Counted from the stretch's first letter, positions 18,739 to 32,164 are shown. The stretch is 64,000 nucleotides of DNA from Sphingorhabdus lutea (GCF_001889025.1 NZ_CP018154.1:2036501-2100500), one strand, 5' to 3'. Numbers and translations are program-made. The notes: generated by a model not told the origin, from the letters alone.

Positions 18739-19392
18739 TTAACCGATGCTTTGACCAGTTTTTGCCCAATCGGCCAAAAATCCTTCAATACCCTTGTCGG
18801 TTAAAATATGTTTGAACAAGGATTTAATCACTGCTGGCGGCATGGTGGCAACATCCGCGCCAATTTTTGCTGATTCAAGCAGATGAATAGGATGGCGCAC
18901 CGATGCCACCAAAATTTCGGTTTCAAAGGCATAATTATCATAAATTAAACGGATATCGTCAATTAACTGCATGCCATCAAAACCATTATCATCATGACGC
19001 CCCACAAAAGGAGAGATGAAAGTCGCACCTGCCTTTGCCGCCAATAATGCCTGATTGGCGGAAAAGCAAAGCGTCACATTGACCATTGTGCCTTCGCTGG
19101 TCAGCGCTTTACATGTTTTAAGCCCATCAATGGTAAGCGGCACTTTAATGCATACATTATCGGCAATTTTGCGAAGAATTTCGGCTTCTTTCATCATTGT
19201 TGCATGGTCAAGGGCGACCACCTCCGCCGACACAGGACCATCGGTTAACCCGCAAATTTCCTTGGTCACTTCCATAAAATCACGGCCAGATTTCGCAATT
19301 AAAGAAGGGTTTGTTGTTACACCGTCCAACAATCCAGTGGATGCCAATTCGGCAATGTCATTTGTGTCTGCAGTATCAACAAAAAATTTCAT
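18739..19392 (-). CDS. tal: transaldolase / fructose-6-phosphate aldolase family protein
   Basis: A 217-residue short transaldolase (TIGR00875-type, also annotated fsa). It moves a dihydroxyacetone unit in the non-oxidative pentose phosphate pathway, or cleaves fructose 6-phosphate. The N-terminus [10 protein letters not shown] and the [14 protein letters not shown] segment are diagnostic. The Schiff-base lysine is Lys83 in NVCIKVPLT, and [17 protein letters not shown] plus [11 protein letters not shown] follow. Which of the two activities dominates cannot be told from sequence by eye. It is on the same strand as DUF4197 upstream and folE downstream, with gaps near 90 bases. Confidence 0.9.
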   Translation of the reverse strand: MKFFVDTADTNDIAELASTGLLDGVTTNPSLIAKSGRDFMEVTKEICGLTDGPVSAEVVALDHATMMKEAEILRKIADNVCIKVPLTIDGLKTCKALTSEGTMVNVTLCFSANQALLAAKAGATFISPFVGRHDDNGFDGMQLIDDIRLIYDNYAFETEILVASVRHPIHLLESAKIGADVATMPPAVIKSLFKHILTDKGIEGFLADWAKTGQSIG

Positions 19393-19485
19393 GGTCTTTA
19401 TCTACCCCTATTGAAAAATGGCACGCCGCCACATGCGCCGCGATTCGTTGCGTGTTATAGCTTTATTTTTTAATTTAGGGGGAAG

Positions 19486-20208
19486 CTATTTTCCCTGCAG
19501 ACCAAAAATAGCAATTAATAATGCGTCATTGGTTTTTTCTGGATTGGCCCGAATCGCTCGTTCCTGCGCCCCAATCGCGCTCCAAATCGATGCATCCGCC
19601 TTTACCGATATGTCACGCGCCAAAGCCGCAACGTCAAAACCGCTAATATTTTTCAGCAAATTTTTAATCGCATCATCCTGTAATATCTCCACTGCCTGAG
19701 TCACCTCGGGCAGCATGACATCAATAACGCTATTTCCCATTTGCCCGCGCAGCATTTGTGTCGCCACATCGCCGCCCCCGCGCACCAACGCCGCCGCATC
19801 GGCAATTGTCATATTGTTAATGGCATCACTGATAATCGGGGCGGCGCGGGCTGCGCCGCGCTCTGCCATGTCATTTAACGATCGCTCCACCCGTGTCCGC
19901 ACGCTTTGGCTTTTCAAAATGGTCGCGACAATCGCCCCCACGCCTGAACCGCCCCATTTGGTGGGCAAGCTAATCCGGCTTACTTCATTATCGTAAAAAC
20001 CACCTGGTTGTAACAATATGGCAAAGCTATTTTGGGCCGATAAGGTCAGCAGCCTTCTTATCGCTTCGCTAAGGCTAAAACCACCAATTCCCGCGCAGGA
20101 TGGCAGGGTTAACAGCATTGCCCCGCCCAGTGCAGAGGTTAATAAAGCCCGGCGGTTGACAATATGCGATGCGCCATTTTGCTTGGTTAAATCAATAATT
20201 CCTGCCAT
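19486..20208 (-). CDS. DUF4197 family lipoprotein-like exported protein
   Basis: A 240-residue protein of the DUF4197 family, whose role is unknown. The N-terminus has an Arg-Arg pair then a hydrophobic stretch (NRRALLTSALGGAMLLTL) ending in LPSC, Cys38, which is a near-match to a lipobox and may be a twin-arginine type signal. The body is helical with conserved landmarks LPTKWGGSGVGAIVATILKS and a C-terminal KADASIWSAIGAQERAIRAN. It starts divergently from priA with about 108 bases between. It could belong to the cell envelope. Confidence 0.82.
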   Translation of the reverse strand: MAGIIDLTKQNGASHIVNRRALLTSALGGAMLLTLPSCAGIGGFSLSEAIRRLLTLSAQNSFAILLQPGGFYDNEVSRISLPTKWGGSGVGAIVATILKSQSVRTRVERSLNDMAERGAARAAPIISDAINNMTIADAAALVRGGGDVATQMLRGQMGNSVIDVMLPEVTQAVEILQDDAIKNLLKNISGFDVAALARDISVKADASIWSAIGAQERAIRANPEKTNDALLIAIFGLQGK

Positions 20209-20316
20209 AAAAATTTCCCAAAATATTTATTTTCATATGGTTATGCCAAATACCCATCATAATCAATCAATAGAGGCGATTGTCATTTTTACATAGCCTA
20301 GCCTATAGCATGATTT

Positions 20317-22482
20317 ATGAATCGCATCACCGTCATCACCCGCAATGCAGCGCTTGGTCCATTGGATTACCGTATAGATGATGAACAACAGATTGCTATG
20401 GGTTCTTTGGTCCGCGTGCCCCTTGGCCCACGTCAAATTGATGGCATTGTCTGGGACAGGGAAATGGTGGAGGTTAACCCCGTTCCCGATCATAAATTAC
20501 GCAAAATTATTGCCATTGCCGATGTGCCCCCCATTTCTGCGCCGCTGCGCCGATTGGCCGATTGGGTTTCGGATTATTATGTCGCGCCCCTGCCCTCTAT
20601 ATTGCGCATGGTGATGCCATCATCCTATGCTTTGGACAATGCGCGCACCATTACCGAATATCGCGCAAATGGCGTATTGCCGGATCGGATGACACCCAAA
20701 AGAGCTGCCGCCTTGGACGCCATTGCCGATGCAGAGGGCACAATTTCAGAGCTTGGCAGGATTGGCGGGGTAAGTGAGGCGGTGATTCGCGGGCTGATAA
20801 AATCAGGATGTTTTGATGCAGAGCAAGTATCGATTGATCGGCCATTTGATCTGCCAAATCCGCAATTTGCGCAGCCAAAGCTGAATGAATATCAGGCGGA
20901 GGCCGCCTATAAAATGGTGGAACAAGTAAAGGCACAGAAATTTGCCTGTCAAATGCTTGACGGGGTAACGGGATCGGGCAAAACCGAAACATATTTTGAG
21001 GCAGTGGCCGAGGCATTTTTACAGGGCAAACAGGTGTTAATATTGCTGCCTGAAATCGCCTTGACTGAGCCTTTTTTAGACCGTTTTGAGGCACGATTTG
21101 GCGTGCGTCCGGCAAGTTGGCATTCGGGCATGAAATCAACCCAGCGCCGCCGCACTTGGCATGCAATTGCAAATGGCAGTGCCATGGCATTGGTCGGTGC
21201 ACGGTCCGCTTTATTCATGCCATTTACCAATTTGGGCTTAATAATAGTGGATGAGGCGCATGAGGCCAGTTTTAAGCAAGAAGATGGGGTAAGATATCAG
21301 GCACGTGATACCGCCATCATGCGCGCGATGAAGGAAAATGTGCCGATTATTTTGGCATCCGCCACCCATGCAATTGAAACCAGATATATGGCGCAGCTTG
21401 GCAAATATGAAACATTAACTCTGCCTTCCCGCTTTGGTCCTGCAAAAATGCCGTCAATAAAATCGGTTGATTTGACAAGCGAACCACCAGAGCGCGGCAG
21501 ATGGATTGCCCCGACATTATTAAAGGAAATTGAACAAAGATTGGATATGGGCGAACAAAGCCTATTATTCCTAAATCGGCGGGGTTATGCGCCGCTTACC
21601 CTATGCCGCACATGTGGCACACGGATTGAATGCCCCAATTGCAGCAGTTGGATGGTCGAGCATCGCTTTACCCACCGGCTTGCCTGTCACCATTGCGGCC
21701 ATGCCATGCCCATTCCGAAAAACTGCCCCGAATGTGACGAGCAAGATAGCCTTGTCGCCTGTGGCCCTGGGGTGGAACGTATCGCCGATGAGGTGCGCGA
21801 TTTATTTCCCGATGCACGCACCATTGTGGCGACATCTGACACATTATATTCACAGGACCGTGCCGCCGAATTTGTCCGTCGGGTGGAGGCGCATGAAGTG
21901 GATATCATCATCGGTACACAATTGGTGACCAAGGGATATCATTTCCCCGATTTAACCCTTGTGGGAATTATCGATGCTGATTTGGGATTGGCGGGCGGTG
22001 ATTTACGCGCCGCCGAACGCACATTTCAACAAATTTCACAGGCCGCCGGACGCGCAGGGCGCGGGGCAAAGCATGGCGAAGTTTATTTACAAAGCCATAA
22101 TCCATCCAATCCAGTATTACAGGCGATTGTCGCGGGTGATAGAGAGGGTTTTTACGAACAAGAAACCTTGTCGCGCAAATCGGCTGGTGCGCCGCCATTT
22201 GGCCGGCTTGCCGCGATTATCATTTCTTCAGAAGATGAGGCAGAGGCGATTAGCATATCGCGCGCAATTGGTGCAGCCGCCCCTAAAATAGATGATTTGC
22301 ACATTTATGGCCCTGCCCCTGCGCCGCTTTCCATGCTGCGCGGGCGATATCGGCAAAGATTATTGGTACAGGCAAATCGGCAGATTGAGCTGCAAAATAT
22401 CCTTCGTTCATGGATATATGCGTTGGAATGGCCGCGCTCTGTTCGGGTAAATATTGATATTGATCCCTATAATTTCATGTAA
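20317..22482 (+). CDS. priA: primosomal protein N' (replication restart helicase)
   Basis: Reloads the replisome at collapsed forks. A 721-residue SF2 DNA helicase. The N-terminal DNA-binding domain (1-180) is followed by the helicase core: Walker A GVTGSGKT at 216-223, DEAH box (VDEAHEASFKQEDGVRYQAR, near 310), and motif V/VI ending in QAAGRAGRG near 570. Two zinc-binding clusters, CRTCGTRIECPNC near 430 and CHHCGHAMPIPKNCPEC near 457, are inserted as in all PriA proteins. Start at ATG 20317. In sphingomonads priA is often close to the F1 ATP synthase operon, as here, though two genes intervene. Confidence 0.95.
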   Translation: MNRITVITRNAALGPLDYRIDDEQQIAMGSLVRVPLGPRQIDGIVWDREMVEVNPVPDHKLRKIIAIADVPPISAPLRRLADWVSDYYVAPLPSILRMVMPSSYALDNARTITEYRANGVLPDRMTPKRAAALDAIADAEGTISELGRIGGVSEAVIRGLIKSGCFDAEQVSIDRPFDLPNPQFAQPKLNEYQAEAAYKMVEQVKAQKFACQMLDGVTGSGKTETYFEAVAEAFLQGKQVLILLPEIALTEPFLDRFEARFGVRPASWHSGMKSTQRRRTWHAIANGSAMALVGARSALFMPFTNLGLIIVDEAHEASFKQEDGVRYQARDTAIMRAMKENVPIILASATHAIETRYMAQLGKYETLTLPSRFGPAKMPSIKSVDLTSEPPERGRWIAPTLLKEIEQRLDMGEQSLLFLNRRGYAPLTLCRTCGTRIECPNCSSWMVEHRFTHRLACHHCGHAMPIPKNCPECDEQDSLVACGPGVERIADEVRDLFPDARTIVATSDTLYSQDRAAEFVRRVEAHEVDIIIGTQLVTKGYHFPDLTLVGIIDADLGLAGGDLRAAERTFQQISQAAGRAGRGAKHGEVYLQSHNPSNPVLQAIVAGDREGFYEQETLSRKSAGAPPFGRLAAIIISSEDEAEAISISRAIGAAAPKIDDLHIYGPAPAPLSMLRGRYRQRLLVQANRQIELQNILRSWIYALEWPRSVRVNIDIDPYNFM

Positions 22483-22555
22483 ATAAAATATTCTTTTTTT
22501 GACAAGCATCTTTTTTATTTTGATAAGACCAGATAAATTTATTCAAGGGGTAAAA

Positions 22556-24118
22556 ATGGCCAAGTTGATCCAAATAATATGCCTATACACGGCATTATTT
22601 TTCCATATTGGCGCGGCACAGGCCGAAAGTCAGGATATCAGCGCGGCCAGCAGATCGGTCGTTCGTGTCGTGTTGGTTGCCAATGATAATGGGCGTGTAT
22701 CCTATGTTGGCCATGGGTCGGGCGTTGCCATTTCTCCCAATTTGGTCATCACCAATGCCCATGTGGTGGAGGCTTTGCAATATGATCCCAATATTGTGAT
22801 GGGTGTTGTCCCGTCTGAGGGCAAACAAAGCTATGCCGCCACTGTCATCGCAATTGACCCGTCAAAAGATTTGGCATTGGTAAAAATTTCCCAAGGGCGA
22901 TTGACCGCTGCCACCATATATTCCGGCCCGTTAACCGACGGCAGCGATGTGTTCGCCATCGGCTATCCCGGCACAGTGGATAATGCACAGGGGCTGGACT
23001 TTAACGATTTAATCCGCCCACAGGCTGCGGTTAAAACAAGGGGCAGCTATTCCCAAGGGCGCTCTGCCAAAATGTTTGAAACCATATTGCACACCGCCCC
23101 CATTGGCGGCGGCAATAGCGGCGGGCCATTGGTGGATAATTGCGGGCGTGTTATCGGCATTAACAGCTTTAGTTCGGTTTCAAATGGCAATGACGCGGAG
23201 TTTTTCTTTGCCATTTCAATGCGCGAGCTGACCAATTTCCTGCGCAAGGCAAAAATTACCCTGCCAACTGTAAACAGCATGTGCCGTTCAGTATCAGAGC
23301 TAACCGCCGCAGAAAAAGAGCGTGAGGCCGCCGAACAGGCAAAAATGATTGCCGCAGAACAGGCAAAAATGGAGGCAGCAGGCACCGCAAAGTCACAAAT
23401 GCGCCGCAAGGCCGAATTGGATATTTTAAGCGAGCGTGAAAATATTATGGCCCTGTCCGGCCTGTTAATCCTTATCGCATTAGCCGGATTTGGTGGTTCA
23501 TATATTTTATTCCAAAAGGGGAAACGCGAACATGCGATTATTGCCATTGGCATTGGCGCAATTTTAATTTTGGCGGCGATTTATTTCTTTATGAACCGCC
23601 CAGGATTTAATGAAATTGAAAACCGCATGGCCGAAATGGCCAAACAGGATAAGCAGTTAATTGGCGCTGATAATCAAGGCGATGACACCAGCAAAGAAAA
23701 TGATAAAGCCCCAAAAGAGGGCGTAAAAATATGTATCTTGCAACCCGAACGATCCCGTTTAACCGTTTCCAATGGCGCAGATGTTAGCTTTGATTGGAAA
23801 TCAGGTGGATGTATAAATGGCCGCACCCAATATGCAGCAAATGGCAGCATTTGGACCCGCAGCTTTGTTCCAAATCAAGATAGCAGCCTGTCGGTCATCA
23901 GTTTTGATGCGTCAAAAAATAATTATAAAATTGAACGCTATCTGCTTGGCATGGAGGCAATGGACACGGCCCGCACCGCGCGGCAACGATATGATGTAAA
24001 ATCATGCACCAATGATGCGGCCTCTTTGGATAAAATCACGCAAATGAACAATGCGATAAAAGAGGTGTTGCCCAGCGAACCAAATGAATTATTAAATTTC
24101 AAATGCAGCGATAAATAA
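22556..24118 (+). CDS. membrane-anchored trypsin-like serine protease
   Basis: Start set at ATG 22556 with AAGGGG six bases upstream; an earlier TTG is unlikely. The 520-residue protein begins with a signal peptide (cleaved near AQA-ES). A chymotrypsin/HtrA-fold protease domain follows with His69 (ITNAHVVEA), Asp105 (SKDLALVK) and Ser188 (GGGNSGGPLVD). There is no PDZ domain. An Ala/Glu/Lys coiled coil (250-295) leads to two transmembrane helices (about 298-319 and 326-346) joined by a short basic loop, then an extra C-terminal domain of about 170 residues of unknown fold. Periplasmic protein quality control or signalling is inferred. It follows priA with 73 bases between. Confidence 0.82.
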   Translation: MAKLIQIICLYTALFFHIGAAQAESQDISAASRSVVRVVLVANDNGRVSYVGHGSGVAISPNLVITNAHVVEALQYDPNIVMGVVPSEGKQSYAATVIAIDPSKDLALVKISQGRLTAATIYSGPLTDGSDVFAIGYPGTVDNAQGLDFNDLIRPQAAVKTRGSYSQGRSAKMFETILHTAPIGGGNSGGPLVDNCGRVIGINSFSSVSNGNDAEFFFAISMRELTNFLRKAKITLPTVNSMCRSVSELTAAEKEREAAEQAKMIAAEQAKMEAAGTAKSQMRRKAELDILSERENIMALSGLLILIALAGFGGSYILFQKGKREHAIIAIGIGAILILAAIYFFMNRPGFNEIENRMAEMAKQDKQLIGADNQGDDTSKENDKAPKEGVKICILQPERSRLTVSNGADVSFDWKSGGCINGRTQYAANGSIWTRSFVPNQDSSLSVISFDASKNNYKIERYLLGMEAMDTARTARQRYDVKSCTNDAASLDKITQMNNAIKEVLPSEPNELLNFKCSDK

Positions 24119-24142
24119 TCAATCTAAAAATTCATCCATCAG

Positions 24143-24163
24143 AAAATATCAATGATATTTTTT
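24143..24163 (+). terminator. weak terminator-like hairpin
   Basis: An eight-pair AT-rich stem AAAATATC / GATATTTT with a three-base loop, ending in a run of T. It lies between the protease gene and the convergent ada gene. The stem has only one GC pair, so efficiency is doubtful. Confidence 0.35.
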
Positions 24164-24199
24164 GAAGGGGCGTTTTTTGGTGGGCATTAAGGTAAAAGA

Positions 24200-25243
24200 T
24201 TACAGCAATAAATTATCAGATTCCTTGTCCAATAATTTTTGTTTAATCTGTAATCCATAGGCATAACCGCCCAAGCTGCCGTCGCTGCGCACAACGCGGT
24301 GGCACGGGATTAACACCGCGACATTATTTGCCCCATTGGCCGATCCAGTCGCCCTTACCGCATTGGGACGGCCAATGGCGGCGGCAATTTCGGCATAGCT
24401 GCGCGTTTCACCCAAGGGGATTTTTTGCAGCTCCTGCCACACTGCCTCTTGAAATGCAGTTCCTTTTACATCCAAAGGAATGTCGATATTTATTTTGGGC
24501 TGCTCCACCTTTTTAATCACATTTTGTAATAATGAATGAAACGCATCGCCGCCATTGGACAGCATGGCCTTGGGAAAATAAGCCCGCAGCTCCTCCTCCC
24601 CTTCATTAAAGGAAAGCCTGCAAACGCCTTTTGCACTGGCCGCGACCAACATATTGCCCAAACTGGTTTGAACATTGGCCCAATAAATTTCAGTTCCCTC
24701 GCCGCCATTTTTCCAAATATTTGGCGCCATGCCCAATCTCCCCTTCATTGCATCATAAAATCTGCTCGCGCTTTCATATCCTGCATCATAAATTGCTTCG
24801 CTTATCTTTTGTGCATTTTGCAAATGCTCCATCGCCCGCCCAGATTTTAGAGCGCGGGCATAGGCGGCGGGGCTAACCCCCATAAATTTTTTAAATAAAC
24901 GTTGGAAATGATGTGGGGCATAGCCGACTTTTTGGGCAATATCCTCTAATCTGATATTATTTTCGGCATCAATATATTTTAATGCCTTAATTATCGCCGC
25001 CTCATCTCTTGCCACATCATCGGGCAGGCATCTTTTACATGCGCGAAGGCCAAATTTTTGTGCCGCCTGACCATTGACAAAAAATGTCACATTTTTGCGC
25101 GCGGGATGCCGCGCCGCGCAGGATGGTCGGCAATATATGCCCGTGCTCATCACCCCAGTCACAAATTTCCCGTCAAAGGCGCGGTCTCTTTTCAACATGG
25201 CGTTCCATGCCATTGCATCATCAATTTTAATTTTATCCGTCAT
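24200..25243 (-). CDS. ada: bifunctional Ada DNA-repair methyltransferase / AraC-type regulator
   Basis: Repairs alkylated DNA and acts as a transcription activator of the adaptive response. The 347-residue protein has all three parts: the N-terminal zinc domain with Cys38, Cys42, Cys69 and Cys72 (GIYCRPSC and ACKRC), where Cys38 accepts methyl from phosphotriesters; an AraC-type helix-turn-helix (about 85-185, IRLEDIAQKVGYAPHHFQRL); and the O6-alkylguanine methyltransferase domain with active Cys314 in IPCHRVV. Length equals the E. coli protein within a few residues. It is divergent from the ATP synthase operon, with a 215-base gap. Confidence 0.93.
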   Translation of the reverse strand: MTDKIKIDDAMAWNAMLKRDRAFDGKFVTGVMSTGIYCRPSCAARHPARKNVTFFVNGQAAQKFGLRACKRCLPDDVARDEAAIIKALKYIDAENNIRLEDIAQKVGYAPHHFQRLFKKFMGVSPAAYARALKSGRAMEHLQNAQKISEAIYDAGYESASRFYDAMKGRLGMAPNIWKNGGEGTEIYWANVQTSLGNMLVAASAKGVCRLSFNEGEEELRAYFPKAMLSNGGDAFHSLLQNVIKKVEQPKINIDIPLDVKGTAFQEAVWQELQKIPLGETRSYAEIAAAIGRPNAVRATGSANGANNVAVLIPCHRVVRSDGSLGGYAYGLQIKQKLLDKESDNLLL

Positions 25244-25458
25244 TATTTAATCATGCTTTATATTGTTCAGCGATGCGTCCCAATTCTTGCGTTTAAAATA
25301 AAAAAAATATGTTATTTGCGGAAAAAATGGAATTTATGTTCTGTCTATCTTGCATTGCACCATGCCCCATGCTAGCAGCCGCGCGTAATAAAGACCATAT
25401 GGGATTGTTTCTCATATAAAGATAAAACCGCAAAATCGTGGGTTAAAGGAAATTAAAC

Positions 25459-27550
<2,092 letters not shown>

Positions 27551-27582
27551 GACGTAATTTTTAAGGAAATGGGGACAGCCAC

Positions 27583-28464
27583 ATGGCGTCACTTAAGGAA
27601 TTAAAAGGCAGGATCGCCTCGGTCAAATCGACCCAGAAGATTACCAAGGCCAAGCAAATGGTTGCAGCGGCAAAGCTGCGCCGTGCGCAGGCTGCTGCCG
27701 AAGCTGCTCGCCCCTATGGTGAGCGGATGGCCGCTGTGGTCGGTTCACTTGCATCAAAGGTGCAGGCCGGACCAACCGCGCCAAAATTATTGACCGGAAC
27801 CGGCGGCAATCAGGTGCATTTGTTGGTGGTTTTATCCTCTGACAAGGGGCTGTGCGGCGCATTTAACACCAACATTGCCAAAGAAGCGCGTTTATTTGCG
27901 CGAAAATTGGAAAATGAAGGCAAAACAGTAAAATTTTACTTTGCAGGCCGTAAGGCGCGCGGATCATTGTTACGGGAATTTGCCTCCAAAGAAGCTGGCT
28001 ATTATGACACAACTTCGGTCCGTCAAGCTGGCTTTACAGAGGCTCAGGCTATTGCCGGTGAAATTGTAGAAAAATTAGAAGCAGGCGAATTTGATGTCGC
28101 GCATCTATTTTTCGCAAAATTCCGTTCTGCATTGGTGCAACAACCCACCAGATTGCAAATGATCCCCGTTTCTTTGGAATCAGAGGAAGATGCCGCAATA
28201 AGCAGCGACGCAACGGTTGAATATGAACCCAATGAAGAAGCCATTTTGGCCGATTTATTGCCCCGCAATTTGACTACACAAATTTTCAATGCCCTATTGG
28301 AAAATATGGCGTCGGAACAAGGCGCGTCGATGACCGCAATGGACAATGCGACCCGCAATGCTGGTGAGTTGATTAACAAATTGACCGTACAATATAACCG
28401 CAGCCGTCAGGCCGCAATTACCACCGAACTCGTTGAAATTATCTCTGGCGCAGAAGCGCTGTAA
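27583..28464 (+). CDS. atpG: F1 ATP synthase subunit gamma
   Basis: The 293-residue central rotor shaft. The N-terminal helix [20 protein letters not shown] and the C-terminal helix pattern [20 protein letters not shown] followed by [20 protein letters not shown] are the two long coiled helices of gamma. [11 protein letters not shown] near residue 85 is also conserved. AAGGAAATGGGG precedes the start. It is between atpA (32-base gap) and atpD (23-base gap). Confidence 0.96.
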   Translation: MASLKELKGRIASVKSTQKITKAKQMVAAAKLRRAQAAAEAARPYGERMAAVVGSLASKVQAGPTAPKLLTGTGGNQVHLLVVLSSDKGLCGAFNTNIAKEARLFARKLENEGKTVKFYFAGRKARGSLLREFASKEAGYYDTTSVRQAGFTEAQAIAGEIVEKLEAGEFDVAHLFFAKFRSALVQQPTRLQMIPVSLESEEDAAISSDATVEYEPNEEAILADLLPRNLTTQIFNALLENMASEQGASMTAMDNATRNAGELINKLTVQYNRSRQAAITTELVEIISGAEAL

Positions 28465-28469
28465 GTTAA

Positions 28470-30011
<1,542 letters not shown>

Positions 30012-30058
30012 TATATTTCCCTCTCCTTTATTGGGAGAGGAAATTAAGGAATACCAAA

Positions 30059-30313
30059 ATGGCTTTAAAATTTGAACTTGTAACACCTGAAAAGCTTCTT
30101 CGTTCAGCAGAAGTCCATATGGTCGTTGTGCCTGGCGCAGATGGTGATTTTGCCGTATTAGAGGGCCATGCACCGTTCATGTCCACTATGCGCGATGGCG
30201 AAATGATTATTTATGCCACCGAAAATGCTGAGCCTGAAAAACTCTCACTTAATGGCGGCTTTGCAGAAGTGAATGAAAAAGGCCTGACTGTTTTGGCGGA
30301 GCAAATTAGCTAA
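30059..30313 (+). CDS. atpC: F1 ATP synthase subunit epsilon, short form
   Basis: At 84 residues this is only the N-terminal beta-sandwich domain ([52 protein letters not shown]). The C-terminal helical hairpin of about 50 residues, which inhibits ATP hydrolysis in E. coli, is absent. The stop is followed directly by the operon terminator, so this is not a frameshift. Short epsilon is known in alphaproteobacteria, where a zeta subunit can act as inhibitor instead. Last gene of the operon. Confidence 0.94.
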   Translation: MALKFELVTPEKLLRSAEVHMVVVPGADGDFAVLEGHAPFMSTMRDGEMIIYATENAEPEKLSLNGGFAEVNEKGLTVLAEQIS

Positions 30314-30353
30314 ATTTTATAATTTTATGGCATTTGCCATATCATCATATTCC

Positions 30354-30393
30354 GACCCCCATTTGGCGCATGCTATTTGGGGGTCGTTTTTTT
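30354..30393 (+). terminator. terminator of the atpHAGDC operon
   Basis: A perfect seven-pair stem GACCCCC (30354-30360) / GGGGGTC (30379-30385) with an 18-base loop, then a run of seven T. The right arm is inside the last codons of the convergent DUF6265-like gene, whose stop is at 30373-30375. Confidence 0.8.
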
Positions 30394-30933
30394 ATAGGCG
30401 AATTGATAGGGCCGGCTGCCATCAATTAACGAGATTTCAGCCCGCAACATGTCACCATCGCGCCAATATTTAATCCGCTGTGGATAATCATGTGCCATAT
30501 TTTCAAACAATATTTCATAATCATTCATCATCGCCATATCAAATTTAGTTGCCGCCGCCCCGCGTGGCATTGTCCATAAGGCGACTTTGCCATTTTCATC
30601 ATAGGCGATACGCAAATTCTCCCATAGGATAAGAGCTTCCCCCTGCCCCATACGGGCCGCCCCCATCATGATGCCGCCTCGCGGGCTGGTCCAATATTCA
30701 TCACCCCATAAATCACCATGTGGCCCTTTATTAGTTGATTCCCACGCGCCGCTTAACCAATGGGGCAAGATATTGGTTTCATCGCCTTGCCCTCCATCTT
30801 TGCAGGAGGCTGTCTCAACCATTTGTGCGTGCAGGGATGCCGGCAATATCGGAGTTACAACAATTGCCAATCCCAATATAAACGCCATATATGTGTGTTT
30901 ATTGTGCGATGAGATGAAATATGGCCTTTGCAT
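30373..30933 (-). CDS. DUF6265-like exported protein
   Basis: A 186-residue protein with a signal peptide (hydrophobic core MAFILGLAIVVTPILPASL, cleavage near LHAQ). The mature part resembles the DUF6265 family: LPHWLSGAWES, then DEYWTSPRGGIMMGAARM and YPQRIKYWRDGDML, a beta-rich lipocalin-like pattern. No function is known. An internal ATG nearer the signal core (about 15 codons later) is a possible start. The 3' end carries part of the ATP synthase terminator. Confidence 0.72.
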   Translation of the reverse strand: MQRPYFISSHNKHTYMAFILGLAIVVTPILPASLHAQMVETASCKDGGQGDETNILPHWLSGAWESTNKGPHGDLWGDEYWTSPRGGIMMGAARMGQGEALILWENLRIAYDENGKVALWTMPRGAAATKFDMAMMNDYEILFENMAHDYPQRIKYWRDGDMLRAEISLIDGSRPYQFAYKKTTPK

Positions 30934-31011
30934 GATTGCCTCCTTTTAAAACGCGTTAAAAGGCAATTTTGCATATATTGGTCGATACGCCAATATCACC
31001 CTATATTACGT

Positions 31012-32052
31012 TTATAGGCGCTGTTTCTTTTGGGCCTCAATCGGACGAAACACGATGGAGCATATCCAAATGGCCAATGAAGTGACCAAAATACCGCCCA
31101 ATGCATCTACCGCATAATGCCAGCGGCTGGCCATTGATTCAGCCACAATGAAAAAGAATAAAGGCAAATATGCAATGCCAAGCCACCGTTCATGGCGCAG
31201 CGCATAATATACAAATACCGCCGATGATGCGACATGCAGCGATGGCATGGCTGCAATTGCCGCAAACATATATTCACCGCCCTGTGCCGCCAACCATGGA
31301 CGCCCGCCCTCCATCAAAGCCTGATAACCGCCATACATATGCGCTTGACGAATTGTTTCCAATGGATTGACGCCCGCTTCATAAATAAATGGCCCTACCG
31401 CCGGCATGATAAGATAGCTTAATCCCCCAAGTACATGGACCAACATGGCGGTAAAAATCACCTTGCGAAATACCGTAAAACAACGCAGCGAATGCACAAT
31501 GATGCTGACCACAAACATTGAAAGAAAAGCAACCAGATACAAATTATTTTCAAATGGAATAATTTTACCCGTTACATGATGAACCTGAAACGCGCCATCG
31601 ATGACGGGCCGAAGGGATTGGTCAATTTTCCAATAAAAATCATCCCATAATTGCGGGTTCACCATGTTCATCCATAATTTAACATTAAAATGAGCCAGCA
31701 AAATGATGCAATATGCAAAAGTTGCCACCGCATAATAAATGACACGCATTTTGCGTTTCGACATCATGGTGGCAAGCCCCCATAAAGTAATGATGATAAA
31801 CGGCACCGCAGGGTTCATCCCCACAAAATCCAATGCATCGCCATTGGGCACGACAAAGGGCAGACGAAATACAGCCCCCATGAGCAACGCCAAAATTAAG
31901 AAAATAGCAGCAAGCGCCAATTCCGGCAAAGGTGCCTGATATAATAAAATATTTTTTAAATTAGAGCGCGTTTTTTGGGTGGCAGGCACGCCATCGTCAA
32001 CATTCACTATATCATCCTGATGTGAAGCCGCAGCCCCTGCAAACTGATCCAT
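31012..32052 (-). CDS. PAP2 family phosphatase, Aur1/IPC-synthase-like membrane protein
   Basis: A 346-residue membrane protein with six or more helices after a 35-residue soluble N-terminus. The catalytic motifs are PSLHVASS near residue 265 and SRWHYAVDALGG near 310, giving the two histidines and the aspartate of the PAP2 fold; the first KxxxxxxRP motif was not found. That combination fits the PAP2_3 group, which includes fungal inositol-phosphorylceramide synthase Aur1. Because sphingomonads use sphingolipids, a role in lipid head-group transfer or removal is possible, but unproven. A stand-alone gene on its strand. Confidence 0.8.
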   Translation of the reverse strand: MDQFAGAAASHQDDIVNVDDGVPATQKTRSNLKNILLYQAPLPELALAAIFLILALLMGAVFRLPFVVPNGDALDFVGMNPAVPFIIITLWGLATMMSKRKMRVIYYAVATFAYCIILLAHFNVKLWMNMVNPQLWDDFYWKIDQSLRPVIDGAFQVHHVTGKIIPFENNLYLVAFLSMFVVSIIVHSLRCFTVFRKVIFTAMLVHVLGGLSYLIMPAVGPFIYEAGVNPLETIRQAHMYGGYQALMEGGRPWLAAQGGEYMFAAIAAMPSLHVASSAVFVYYALRHERWLGIAYLPLFFFIVAESMASRWHYAVDALGGILVTSLAIWICSIVFRPIEAQKKQRL

Positions 32053-32164
32053 TAAATATCCTGCGACTTTTTACTCATGGCAAATATGTCATGATTTTTG
32101 CAATTTCATAGCAGATTTATGACCTGTTGCAATAATAGATAGCGGCTCAATAGCGCTTATTGCT

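Noticed and set aside
18531..18788. Alternative frame over the folE start with an AGGTGG-ATG combination, suggesting a frameshifted folE or leader peptide.
   Set aside because: FolE is complete in the annotated frame from its own ATG, and the alternative product has no similarity to anything recognised.
19457..19489. Inverted repeat ATAGCTT / AAGCTAT between tal and the DUF4197 gene.
   Set aside because: Seven-base arms with a long AT-rich loop and no T run are likely by chance in this AT-rich gap.
20651..21202. 183-codon antisense frame in priA.
   Set aside because: No recognisable motif, opposite to the PriA helicase core, composition typical of an antisense shadow.
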